From Coniferiporia sulphurascens (taxonomy: Eukaryota; Basidiomycota; Agaricomycetes; Hymenochaetales; Hymenochaetaceae), in assembly GCA_002794785.1 (NCBI GenBank), contig NBBA01000019.1, forward strand, positions 682,001-746,000: a stretch of DNA of 64,000 nucleotides, read 5' to 3'. The position numbers and the translations under genes are program-made. The notes below the pieces were generated by a model. It had not been told where the DNA came from. It ran no database searches and was given only the letters and a program-made list of their open reading frames with translations. Each line of letters begins with the position of its first letter. Position 1 is the stretch's first letter. This document shows positions 36,785 to 47,863 of this stretch, piece by piece.

Positions 36785-39013
36785 TCATCCAGAAGTCGGC
36801 GCTCCACCCTCCGCACCCGCCCCGGCAGGCGCTTCCAATCCCATCTTGTTGCGCACCGCCTCGAATGTCTTCAGCATCTTGCGCCGAGCACCGAGCGCGG
36901 CAACCCCCTTCGCCTCAAGCGCCGCTTCGTCCATCGCCACCATCTCGCGCCACGTCAGGCCCTCGAAGTTCGGTGTGTACTTGTGCAGACGCAGGCTGCG
37001 CAGCCACGTCGGTACGTCGCCCAGCACAGACGGGTCCACCTCTTCGTCCTTCTCCTTCGAGGAGTCTCCACCGCTGCGTCCGTTGTTGCTGCGGGTCCCG
37101 CTTCCGCTGGAACCAGTCATACGAGCAGGCCCTCTCGCCCCGATCCCGCGCCCGTTCATCGAGCCGCCGAGTCCAGCGCCTTGCGGACCGAGTCCGCCCA
37201 TACCGAACGCGCCCGCCATTCCGGGCTGCATGAATCCACCCGCAGCCATCTGCGCAGCAAGCAGCTGCGCGTCGGGTCCGAGGCCCATGTTCGCCATGCC
37301 CATCATACCCATGTTCATGCTCAACCCCATCTGCTGCAGCTGCAGTGGCGTCAGCTGACCCATCTGCGCAGCAGCCAACATGCTGTTCATGCCGTTCATA
37401 CCGTTCATGGGCCCCATACCCGCTAGGCCAGGAGAGTTCATACCAAGTCCGAACCCACCCAAGTTCATCGCAGCAAGTCCACCATCGTCGCCGCCGAACC
37501 GACCAGACGAGACGTTCGAAAGCGCCGGGCTGCGCATTCCAGTAGCATTACCAGGCCAGCCCATGCCGTTCCCACCAGCCTGGGTGCGTCCATTGCGCTG
37601 CGGAGCCGCGCCGATGATGTTCCCATCGTCGCCATAGATAGCGTTATGAGAAGAGTCGTTCGAATTAGTGTTCAGACCGTCGGGTTTTGATGTACGCCGG
37701 AATTTTTTAGCGTCGTCGAGGTTAAAGCGCCCGCCGGAATTGCCCATCTGCCACGTGGCAAGTTTGGAAGCCGCTGCATCAAGGTTTTGACTATTGCCTT
37801 GGGAGTGCACATCGAACATAAGGTCGCGCGGCGTGTTCACCATACTTGCCCAGTTTCCTCCGACCATCGGACTCAACTGTGCTTCCAAGCCTTCGCCGTC
37901 ACCGGCGCCTACGCTCAGACGAGGAGAACGCAAGAGACCACTAAAGTCAGTACTCTTCGGGCGCGCACTGCCGACGGAGGTAGTAGGTGCGTTGATTGTG
38001 AGCTCTTGACTGACGGGCGAATCGCCCGAGCGTTCCGCGACTTGCCCAAGGGCATTCGCACCGGACCCACCCCAGACATTATTTCCGCCGGTACCCGCGA
38101 GGGCAGGGGCCGAAATACGGTGAGCCGCGTTCGCCTTGAGCTTTGCACGCTGCTGAGCGAGCGTCGCAGCTGCATCACTGTTACCGCCGTTCGCGGCGGA
38201 ATCGGGAGACAGGAAGGACGAGCTCGTGGTGGACTCTACAGCCAGCGATTGGCGATTACCTGGGACGTTGCCGCTAAAGTTACGTGCTGAAGGCGACGAA
38301 GGCATATTTGACTTCAGGCCGGGGGACTTGAGTCCCATTTGCGCAAGCTTAGCCTCCATTTGGCTCTGCATAGAGCCACCAGCGTTGGGGCTAAGAAGGG
38401 CAGTCATAGGATCCGCCCTGGCCATCTGTTGTAGGACGGTAATGAAGAAACGAATCTGGACCTGCGTAGAATGTTGTAAAAGACTGTAAAGAGCGGCTGT
38501 GCGCTCCGCCTCAGAGAGGACACGGAACCCTGTGCAAAACGATCAAAATAGGTCACAGGCACAATACGGCACCGACTTACATTGCTCGATAGCACTAAGT
38601 TCCTCTTTGAAATTAACATCAAGAGAGGCAGCAGCCATCTCTTCCTATGCGGAGCGTGAGACAACCATCCGGAAGAGCTCTAATTGTTCACACAAGGAAA
38701 AACGTACCAAAGTAACCTCATAGTTCTGGAGATTTTCGAACCATTGATCGATAGCCTCGGCTGCACACCGTTGAGTATGATCTCTCGGAACATTAGACGC
38801 GCACGTACCTTCAGGGGTCTGAAACATGCCCGCACCGCCCAGAAGCTCGCTCGTTGGGCGCCCGGTTCCAGGACGGGGCGAGGCCGGCGGGTTGACAAGG
38901 TGAATAGGCGTCGGGCGGCTCGCAGGACCCATGGAAGCGCGCGCGTTCGTCTTAGACGATCCGTTGGGCGCGGGCGAAGGGCTTGGGCTCGTCGAAGGGG
39001 GACGCAAAGACAT
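36785..39013 (-). CDS. VTS1: VTS1/Smaug-like SAM-domain RNA-binding protein
   Basis: Four exons (39013-38809, 38760-38708, 38644-38581, 38529-36785) give 688 residues. In yeast, Vts1 binds Smaug-recognition hairpins in mRNAs and recruits CCR4-NOT for deadenylation. Near residues 69-115 lies the conserved N-terminal block EAIDQWFENLQNYE, MAAASLDVNFKEEL, FRVLSEAERTAALYSLLQ. A long low-complexity middle rich in Asn, Gly, Met and Ser follows. The C-terminal SAM domain reads VPTWLRSLRLHKYTPNFEGL, then REMVAMDEAAL and KGVAALGARRKMLKTFE, with the RNA-contacting basic ALGARRK loop intact. The small internal exons are fixed by frame. Confidence 0.92.
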
Positions 39014-40492
39014 GGCTAGATCGCCGTATGATGGCTCTGATGGGCCAAATAGAAAAGAAAGACCGGAAGAGGGGGCGATCTGGCGCGGGGAGAAAAGTGT
39101 GTACTGGTCTGTGGTTGTGCCGGCGTCGAGTCGGCGGGGCTAGAAACAATGTGTGTGGCCTGCCGCTGTGGACTCCTTTTATGCGCCTTTTGGGACGCGG
39201 TGCGCGGGACCGGGCGAGGGGGGGTGTCTAGACAAGACCAGCGGGCCTGCCGGTCTAGCGAGAGACAAGAGGGGGTGTGCTGGCGGCGAGGGCGGCGGCG
39301 ACGAGAACGCTGACGACGGCAAGGGCGACGACGGTGGCGACGACGACGATGGGGGGAAAGGGAAGATGAGGGCGAGTGGGCAGCCTCATTTCAGCGAGGT
39401 CACGCACCCATTTCCATATTTGGGTGAAACGCCACCCGCATAGTCGAACAAAAGATCAACAAGATCGCTCGCCTTTAATACCTGGATCCCCCATCACGAA
39501 TCTCGCTTTGGAATGCACCGGTCGTGTTCTAGCCGTAGACTTGTGTCGTCGAACACTCACTATACTCTGGGGAAGCTCTGTTGCTTTTTCCGTAGTTCTT
39601 TGCTATTGCCAAGAAAGAAAGACCTCTGAAAAGGGTCAATCATTCATGGGCCAACAAGAAAATGATGGCCCTTGCGCAGAGTCACGTCACAGATATACGA
39701 GGTCGAGCATCGAAACATGATTGAACATCCAAGGAAAGATACGCGCACTCAGGCTGGTGATTTGGTTCGGGGGCGAAGCGGAAGCAGCCTCCCAATGAGT
39801 CCACGTCCTCTTATCCGCTCGCCCAGGCAGTCGGTGGGCCAGAACACGCCGTGTAGTGGTCCATGAATCCGCCTCGAGTACTTCTCACGATCATATTCTA
39901 GCCTCGATCGTTCGACCGGCCGCGAGGTCTATCGCACTCTGCGGCTGCAGATGTAATCACGAATCACGACCCTAACCCGGATGCATTTTCTTTCGCCATC
40001 CATATCTATAAATCAGAGCTGGCAGCCAACAACTTCTCCAGCATAAGTGCAGATTCTCACGTCCAAGAGTTCGCGCACAAATTCAATCCAATTCGATTTG
40101 ACCCATATGATATCAATTACCCTAAAGAGAAAACAAACATACTGCGACTAGGATTATGAGTAAAGAAAAGAAGGGCGGAAGATAGTCCGGATCGAAATCC
40201 CAAAAGAAAAGAGTAAAACGTAGTGTAGCAATAATCATACAGTTGGTGCATAACGGGGTAATGGAAGGCTAATAGTACAGTACATCAATCAATCCGAGGA
40301 GACGCGAGACGCGAGAAGTCGGTCTATAAGTTCCGTGTAGAGCTCTGAGCTCGTCCGAGAGGAACATCATCAAAAAAATGAGAAGAGCAGTAGTAGCCGA
40401 CCGAGGCGAAATAGGTGTGTGCGTCTGGAAGATAGAAGAAAGAAACGGAGAACACTGGGTATTGCAGCCGCCACCAAAGAACGCCGCCCGCT
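39014..40492. other. Intergenic upstream of VTS1
   Basis: No gene recognised over about 1.5 kb. 39290-39360 is low-complexity GAC/GGC-rich DNA. 39450-40490 has only short open frames without recognisable domains. Confidence 0.5.
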
Positions 40493-42064
40493 TCAAGCGA
40501 ACCCAGCTTGGATAGCTCGGCGGGTATCCAGCGTACACCCGCGCTGCTCGCATACGGCCTGGAGTCGCGTCCATTGCCACCGCCAGTGCTGCAAGGGTGT
40601 CGTGATCTCTACTCTGCTCAGCAGAGGCAGAGGGCGGGCGTCTGCGTCTGATCCCGCGCTGCTCTCGAGGAACGCAGCAAGCTCGTTCTCCTGCGCGGCC
40701 CACTGCGCCGTGGTCGCGCCGTTGAGGTCTGCGAGTTGGAATAGCACGAGCTGCAGCACGCGCACGCTAGGTGGGACATGCGCGAGCATGTTTCGCAGCG
40801 CACCTACGCTAGCACCCGTCCATGAGGAGGGCCGTTCGAGGCACAGTTGCAATGTGTGCAGCTTCATCGCACCTGTACGTGCCGGCGGGAAGACATCTGC
40901 GAAGAACGTGCGGTGCGGCGCGCGTGCGAGGCGCAGACGAAGAGTCTGGAGCCGTGGCATTATGGGCGATGCAAACACGGACGCAAGCGCACCGGTGCTC
41001 GCAGTGAGGTCCAGCGACAGCGACGTTAGTGACGGACGCGCGGAGCCCAGAATCCAGAACACACCGTCGGGTGCGCGCAGGTCCATAGGGCAGTTGATAT
41101 CGAGGAGAGAGAGCGATTCAAGATTATGCATGCGCGCCGCAGTATCCGCGTCGAGGGTTGTCCACCCGCCACGTGTGTTCCTGAGCACGAGGCTGCGGAG
41201 CCGCGGCATCGCGCCGACTGCGCGGCACACGTCCTCGAGGTCCGCCTTTGCGTAGCGCGCAGCGTGCTCTGGGGTGATCCACCAGAGCGTCTCGAGCTGC
41301 GTGAGCGTGCCGACTGCGGCGAGGAGACGCTGGAGGCACGGTGCCTTGTCTGCGTCGAGGTAGAGCGGCGTGCGGATACGGAGGAAGCGGAGGCGCGGGG
41401 CGCGCCGGAGGATCGCTACGACGCAGTCGATGGATTGTTCGGACGGGGTGAGCTCGGAGGATGGAAAGCATAGGTTCACGATAAGCTCGGTTGTCCATGG
41501 GCCGAGAAGTGGTGATCGCGAAAGAGCACGTAGATGTTCAGCCGTCTGCAGAAAGATACGTTGGCCAAGGGCCCGTTGTGCAAGAGGTGTAAGGGAGCGG
41601 TGTGTGAGTGCGAGGGCTTGCAGCCGCGAAGAGACACGGACAGCCTGGCTTTCGTCCGCTGCCTCTTTGCCAAAGCAGGAAACGGGGTCGGTTGTCCGCA
41701 GGGGTAGTCTGTCTTGTACAATTTGCTCAACTATGAGAGGAAAGACATCGTACGGAAGGCGCGTAGTGGGGAACTTGATGAACGCGGCCCTCTGCGAAGC
41801 CTGCGCGCGCCGGCAGTCCGCAACGCTTTCGTCAATGTCGGTGGTTTTCCTAAACGAGACCTGTGATGCGTCGAACTGAGCACTGCGAACGACCTCGAGG
41901 AAAGCGTCGATATAGCGTGGCGGAATGCGACTCTGGAGGTGCAGCTGTGCGACTAACGCGTCCGCGGGCGTCTTGAAGTGTATCCATGCCTCGCTCTCGT
42001 CGTCAAAGACACCAGCGCTCGCGCACTGTTCGTTGAGTGTGGCTGGGAGAAGCGAGACGGACAT
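40493..42064 (-). CDS. Intronless leucine-rich F-box-like protein
   Basis: A single open frame of 523 residues. A possible F-box-like stretch lies near residues 97-165 (RLPYDVFPLIVEQIV, then LQALALTHRSLTPLAQRAL). The remainder is a run of leucine-rich repeat-like segments such as LRFLRIRTPLYLDAD, LETLWWITPEHAARY, LRSLVLRNTRGGWTTL and LQTLRLRLARAPHRTF. This is the usual look of Agaricomycete F-box-type proteins. It has high GC, no introns and no sequence link to family 1 or family 2 here. Start at 42064; a TATA-like motif lies about 85 nt upstream. Function not known. Confidence 0.8.
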   Translation of the reverse strand: MSVSLLPATLNEQCASAGVFDDESEAWIHFKTPADALVAQLHLQSRIPPRYIDAFLEVVRSAQFDASQVSFRKTTDIDESVADCRRAQASQRAAFIKFPTTRLPYDVFPLIVEQIVQDRLPLRTTDPVSCFGKEAADESQAVRVSSRLQALALTHRSLTPLAQRALGQRIFLQTAEHLRALSRSPLLGPWTTELIVNLCFPSSELTPSEQSIDCVVAILRRAPRLRFLRIRTPLYLDADKAPCLQRLLAAVGTLTQLETLWWITPEHAARYAKADLEDVCRAVGAMPRLRSLVLRNTRGGWTTLDADTAARMHNLESLSLLDINCPMDLRAPDGVFWILGSARPSLTSLSLDLTASTGALASVFASPIMPRLQTLRLRLARAPHRTFFADVFPPARTGAMKLHTLQLCLERPSSWTGASVGALRNMLAHVPPSVRVLQLVLFQLADLNGATTAQWAAQENELAAFLESSAGSDADARPLPLLSRVEITTPLQHWRWQWTRLQAVCEQRGCTLDTRRAIQAGFA

Positions 42065-42144
42065 GTAGTATGTTCAACTGTAGGTCTGGGGAACCAGAGG
42101 GGGGGGGAGTTGGGTGCAGCACAGACATGCGGCAAAGTCCCCAG

Positions 42145-42151
42145 TTATATA
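42145..42151 (-). promoter_or_regulatory. TATA-like element of the leucine-rich F-box-like gene
   Basis: The minus strand reads CTATATAACTGG, about 85 nt upstream of the start at 42064. Positional evidence only. Confidence 0.4.
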
Positions 42152-42654
42152 GTGAGGATTCGGAGATAGGGCATCATGTTACGACGTTAAAATGACTTTG
42201 GAGGGGTTCTCTCGGCGATGGGACTCGGGCATTCTTCGATGTTTCCTGCGAGATAATGTTAGTCCGGTATAGACTGCCGGTTTCTGCGGAAAGCGCCACG
42301 TGGGCCCAGTCAGCCCGCTTGCGTCAGGTCCGCTTTTCTGTCTTTTTTTTTCGTTTCTTTCTTTCTCGCTAGTAATTCCTGAAACTCACGGGTGGTTCGC
42401 GTAAAAAAAGAAGAAAAAACAGATCTTCACTCGTCCCTGACTGCCGATACCAGATAACGCATAGGTCCTCTAGATCGGCTTACGAGGCCAATTACATACG
42501 AGGGTATACACTATCGCCAGGACCAGTCATCCGGATTAACATCCCCATCAAGCCTTTAAGAACGCCGTGGGCGTCGGATTGATCCTGCTTTTTTCGGTGA
42601 TCGCGGGTCGCTTATGCCACCCGGGGCCACCGACATCATCCACTATTCCATTAA
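42152..42654. other. Intergenic
   Basis: No gene or repeat recognised. A pyrimidine-rich stretch lies near 42340-42365. Confidence 0.4.
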
Positions 42655-42935
42655 AGCTAGGCATACTGAAACTTGTGCACCTCGGATGACTCAGTCATAA
42701 TGTACAGTACGGTATATACTTGCCAGCGCCGGCTCTAAGCATATGACGCACGCTTTCTCCAGTATTCGCGTGAAGATACATGTATCCCGCGTCCTCACCG
42801 TCTTTGCGGCCGCCTCCGTCCCAACTCCGTTCCGTAGCTCGTCAGTGCTCGAACCGGTATTCGCCTCACTTCGGGGAAACGCCACGAGCCTCAATGAGCG
42901 CTTTCTGCACCTTGTCCTTGCTATCGTATGACTTC
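42655..42935 (-). pseudogene. Truncated duplicate of the 3' end of F-box family-2 gene A
   Basis: About 280 bp that match 43853-44125, the last part of gene A: the protein reads ILEKACVICLEPALASIY, as in gene A. Both copies are in the same orientation. It has no upstream exons. The copy arose with the nearby tandem repeat at 43098-43834. Confidence 0.8.
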
Positions 42936-43097
42936 TAGTAGCTGGAATCCTCAGAATAAAAGTGTCCCCATCACACGAAGTGTCACGCTAATTTTTATAC
43001 TCCGTCGGGTAGGCGACTTTATACTTCATAGGCTTAGTGCTAATTAGGAAAAGTTTGTCAACTGAGATTGAAAAGGAGTGCAATGCCGAATGTACTC

Positions 43098-43834
43098 TGT
43101 CACCATTTATCACTCTTCAGGCATTTTTCTCTCTCCCTGTACATTGTGGTAATTTATTCTGTCCGGAATAGCATAACAGTACACCCTAGCATGTGACAGA
43201 CATGTCCCTGGAAAAGTATTGTTGATAAATTTACTTGTTGCGCAAGCCGATGATAGACCCCCAAACACTCTTCTTGGTTGCAAAACGAGTACTTTGACAG
43301 TAGCTTCACAACAACGTCACGCCACCACCGCAAGCCCTTCTGACAGCTTATTTGGCATCCATACGGGCGATTCTGGCATCGACTTAGTTGTGTGGAAGTT
43401 CGGCATCGCAATTTTGTAAGAAGGGTCCCTTTGTAATAGGGTCATACGATAGTATAGGCATCATAGTGCCAGTGCTGATTAGAAAAAGCATGCTGTCACC
43501 ATTTGTCACTCTTCAGACATTTTACTCTCCCCCTGTACATTGTGGTAAATTTATCCTGTCCGGAATAGCATAATAGTACACCTTAGCATGTGACAGACAT
43601 GTCCCTGGAAAATATTTGCTGAGAAACTTGAAGTGGTTTGTTGCGCAAGCCGATAGCCCTGCAGAATGAGTACTTTGACAGTGGATTCACAGCAACGCTA
43701 TATCTTGTCATGCCACCACCGCGAGCCTTTCCGACAGCTCCTTTGACATCCACGTGAACGACTCCGGCATCGACTCGGATGTAGTTGTGTGAAAGTTTGG
43801 AATCGCACCTTTGCAATAGGGGTTATACAATAGT
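43098..43834. repeat. Two tandem copies (about 350 bp each) of the 3' flank of F-box gene A
   Basis: 43098-43454 and 43494-43834 align over most of their length, for example around the shared words GTCCGGAATAGCATAA and AGCATGTGACAGACATGTCCCTGGAA-like DNA. With the gene-end duplicate at 42655 they show that the 3' end of this locus was copied at least once. There is no coding content. Confidence 0.8.
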
Positions 43835-43849
43835 TACATTCTATTAGAG

Positions 43850-45814
43850 TTAGGCATACTGAAACTTGTGCACCTCAGACGACTCAGTCATAATGTATAT
43901 GCTTGCCAGTGCCGGTTCTAAGCATATGACGCACGCTTTCTCCAGTATTCGCGTGGCGATATCCAGCGTCCTCGCCGTCGTAGCGGCCATCTCCGCATCC
44001 CCGTTCCGAGTCCGTAGCTCGCCCGGGCCAGTGCTCGAACCGGCCCGGGTAGTACTATTCGCCTTACTCCGGGAAAACGCCACCAGCTTCAATAAGCGTT
44101 TTTTGCACGTTGTCCCTAGCCGCGTAGTGGCGCTGGCGACTTCAACCCATGCCATATGCGTGCACGAGACGCCCATGAGTGGTAGCCCGGCCTTGCTTGT
44201 GTTGTGCGTCTGCGGCCGGAGGGCGGGGTCCGTCAGCGAGCAGAGGAAACGCGCCGGGTGGCGCAGACCGTTTTCGTCCGTGTAGAACTGTGAGACTTTC
44301 CAGATATTGCGGGGCTTGTGGGTCGGTCGGTATAGACGGATGTGGCAATAGAGTGGTGGAGCCTTGCTGCTGGCGTATTGGACGGGCTGCGCTATTGTCC
44401 AATATTTATCGACATTGGGCGGAGGAGTCCAGACCATGGTCGGATCGACCCAAGGGTCAAAGTTACACATGATGCTCCGCTTCGGCGGGAGGTACCCTTG
44501 GCTGACTGGGTCCACGTCTTCGGAAAGCGAGGCCCTCTCCAATAGTTGGGAGATTGAGTATGTTTTAAGACACCACACGTTATGGTCGTCCGTGCAGACA
44601 TCAAACTCCGAATCTCCGGCCCCGAGACGGATGCTCGTTGCCACTACACCGTGGCGCTATAAAAATATAACAACATGAATGAAAAGCTTCTTACCAAAAG
44701 GACGAAGTGTGCTCACATATTTGAGCCCCGTAACAAACGATGCACGCGTACCGGACTTCCAGTCCAAGATGACGGAGACCCTCAAGGCCCCGTCAGAAGG
44801 TCGCGTGTAGAGCGTATACGTCCGCTTATTGGCAAGGTCGATAAGCTGCTCGACGATTTCCCCTTCTGGAATATCATAGTAGGAATACGCAAATCGCGAA
44901 ACGCTTCTTTCCGGCCCGGGTAACGCGCCCGAAAGGGAAATAGGACAAAGAGAAAGAGAAAGACTGTAACCGTAATCAGTTTCAGGAAAAGGGGCAACCG
45001 TATGCATTGCGTGCTAACTCACGAATAGCCCCGCTCGCACAAGTCCGATACTGACACCCCGGAACTGCTGAGTGCCACAAAGTAGGAACCGTTCTGATAT
45101 TGAGGATGAACTTTTATGTCTCCGATTGACCAGGCTTCGTGATTTTGTCTGCCCAGTCGGCGCTTTTCCCGTGCATTACACGCGGCCCGTCTAGGAAATT
45201 GGGATCGTGGGGGATCACAGTAAACATGTCTGCAGGGTAATTTGGCACCCCGTCATTTAGCTGAATAGGTTTGAGCTGTGTCCTTTCGTGTTTAAGTACC
45301 CGCGGAGTAACGTGCTCGCCGTCCGGACCCCAGGACTCATGGAGCACGTCCGAGCGTATAAGGGCTCTCCCGAGCTCATCCGTGGTCAAAGTCGGCGGGA
45401 CGGAAATATCGTCGAAAACGAGCAGACGCGGAATGCGCATCAAAACTTCCGCGCGTCGTTCCCATATTGACGGGTCTTCGAGTTGCGACAATTCGTAAAA
45501 AAGACGTGATGTCTGTCGTTACTTTCAGGAAACGGAAAATGGCCTTAGCTGCGCAAATATACAGGACTGCTCACCTGGGATAAGCACCGTTTATCGAAGG
45601 GGTCTAGGAACACGATGATGTCCAGGATGATATCGAGAGGGAGGGTGGAAAGGCTGGGCTTGGATTGGGGCTCTGGCTGGGTAGTCGTAGCAAAGGAGAC
45701 GGAGGTGCCAGGCTCTCCCCGCAACATGCTCTGTCGTACCCTTCTCCAGGTCGGATGAATTTGCAGCTTAGCCATAATTTTTAGGTCGGAGATATTTTTT
45801 GTTGACTTGTGCAT
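43850..45814 (-). CDS. F-box protein, family 2, gene A (one-base frame break)
   Basis: Four exons: 45814-45575, 45512-45023, 44963-44717 and 44656-43850. The N-terminal F-box reads LPLDIILDIIVFLDPFD, CLSQ; exon 2 opens TSRLFYELSQ, SIWERRAEVLMRIPRLLVF. Exon 3 carries GEIVEQLIDLANKRTYTLY; exon 4 carries KYWTIAQPVQYASS and ARILEKACVICLEPALASIY. Exon 2 is 490 nt: with exon 1 it ends in phase 1 where B and C end in phase 2. The frame breaks near 45125-45135 (after ITKPG), just before the conserved KVHPQYQNGSYF part. So it is a recent pseudogene, uses an unusual splice there, or contains a sequence error. Intron 3 has a GT donor (GTGAGC). Confidence 0.72.
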
Positions 45815-45873
45815 TCTACGCTGAGGGGGGAGCTAGTTGGGGGATCATCCTCGTGCCTCCCCATTCGCGGGTA

Positions 45874-45881
45874 TTTTTATA
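45874..45881 (-). promoter_or_regulatory. TATA-like element of F-box gene A
   Basis: The minus strand reads GTATAAAAATACC, about 60 nt upstream of 45814. Positional evidence only. Confidence 0.4.
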
Positions 45882-47863
45882 CAAACCATATCATAAAAGT
45901 CCACCCAGGGAGCCAACATCAGAATGGTTTGACCCGCACCGCGTCCCGCCACATCCCCTTGTTGCTCGGTTTGCTTAAATGGTCGGAACCCGCTGCGAGC
46001 ATACACCTGCTTAAATAAGGAACGGAAGGGCATTGGAATTAACGTCCAGCGGTGATTGGTTGATTAATATCCGTTTACGTGTTATTAACTATGAAAATTT
46101 TCCTTTTAGTGGCCGTATCTGATCCAAACTTAGCATCCCCACCTCGTTCTATGGTTTCATGTACTGTACGGTGAGGCAAATGGTTTTGCCTTCGTGCACA
46201 CAGGCCCACACAGCACTGAACCTTCCATTTTTGATATTGTACCTGTGCGTGTGCAGTGTGCACTCGATCATGCAGCGGCACGGTATCGGAATTGCGGCAC
46301 TACGGCCAAGAAGCATTTTTTGTAGAGGATACTAGCATGGTGTGGCTGTGATTTGCTGGAGCTTTCCAAGTTTCACCGCCACAAGTATACCGGAAGTCAT
46401 GCAGCCCTATGGCAAGGGCGCCCGCGGAGCCAGCTCGAGAGTAATGTTGTAAACATTCTTTGAAAAGTGCATGGAAGTCCGGTACCTCGATGCGGCAATC
46501 AGTATCAATGAGGAGGACGGATACCAAGTTGAAGATTGGAGCAACGCTCACCTCAGTTCCGTCAATCCTCATTACCCTCCTTGGTAATTCGCTCCATCCG
46601 GCTTTATGGAAGCAGCGGTAATGAACGGTAATGAATAAGATACCAAGAATTTTCCGAGGTGCGTATGTCTCGAAAAAAGGGGGTCGGTGCATCATTGCCG
46701 TAGCCGGAAAACATCCAGAAGCCATGCACCCAGCCGTCACGGTATAGCTGACGTGCACCTGAATATTAATATCATGATCGAGCCGCTCGTCAATCGATGC
46801 CCGAGTTCCGATTCAGTCGTATCTGCGAGTGATGGAATTATCCTTTGAAATAGGATATACATGTATGCCGGAGACGAGGTTCTACATCCTTCTTATCCGC
46901 GGAAACGCACCAAGTGCGCCCAGTATAATGCAGATGCGGAAGCGGGAGCGGGAGTATGTGATTGAATTTGACTTCCGCGATTTTGGGCCGGAAAAAGGGT
47001 GGAAGAGGCCTCGAGTGTATGAGAGAGAATTTACGTATACAGTCCGGGTACAGGAGCATTGACCGAGGGGTGATGGATTCTTTTCTAGTCGAATAGACTT
47101 GCGAGTTAAACATGACCATGATCATAGTGTGTAGCAGCTCAGCGAAGACCTAGCTCATCGTTTCGCCCATACTTCAAATCAGGAACGCCTCCTTTTCCGG
47201 AAGATGCCCTCGAGTTTCAGCAAAACCGCTGACCAGGAGGGAGTGGAGGAAAGACACATGGCCACTCGAATAGACTTCCACATTCCGCGTCCAGCGCTTA
47301 CTTAAATGAATCCGAATTTAGAATTTCCACCATCCCGATCAGAGTCAGTCCAATGAGCGTGCTATCGTACGACTCTCGTAATCGAACAGCGGTATAGGCA
47401 TCCAATTCATGTAATAATTGAAGGGTTGGCCTATTAATTGAACCGGTATTGCGAGCATGGCACCTCGCTCCTTCCTCAGATATAACCGTCGGATCTATTC
47501 ATCTTGGGGTTTCTTTCGAACCATGCATGGACCGTCTTGAAACCTGTATGATTCCCGGCCAGAAGAGTGCTAAGCCATAACGAAGATCCGCCGCCATATT
47601 GTAGATGCGCACTTCACTGCCAATTCTGAGTTTCCGATACGTACGATTACCCCGTTTTCAATTGCATAAAATATGTTGTAGTATATTGCGATTTGCACCT
47701 TCCCGCCTGATGGTCAAAGTGTAGCAGGAGCACCTCAAAACACGGTATAATCCAGCTCGGCGAATGATAGAGAAATTACTCTAGGAGGGCGTTGATCCCA
47801 CCGGCGTCCGAAACAAATGAAAAAGTAAGCAGGCCCATAAATAACGCGCATTCTCGATGATCT
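45882..47863. other. Intergenic between family-2 genes A and B
   Basis: Two open frames are noted but not called. 46300-46758 (-, 152 codons) and 46829-47062 (+, 77 codons, very charged, EREYVIEFDFRDFGPEKGWK) match nothing I recognise and have no splice partners. The rest looks featureless. Confidence 0.4.

Noticed and set aside
37787..38290. Plus-strand open frames (167 and others) across 36.7-38.5 kb
   Set aside because: Shadows of the low-complexity VTS1 exon on the other strand.
40419..41255. 278-codon plus-strand open frame
   Set aside because: Antisense to the intronless leucine-rich protein; no domain, Arg/Ser-rich as in GC-rich shadow frames.
46300..46758. 152-codon minus-strand open frame
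   Set aside because: No domain, paralog or splice partner seen; kept only as a note.
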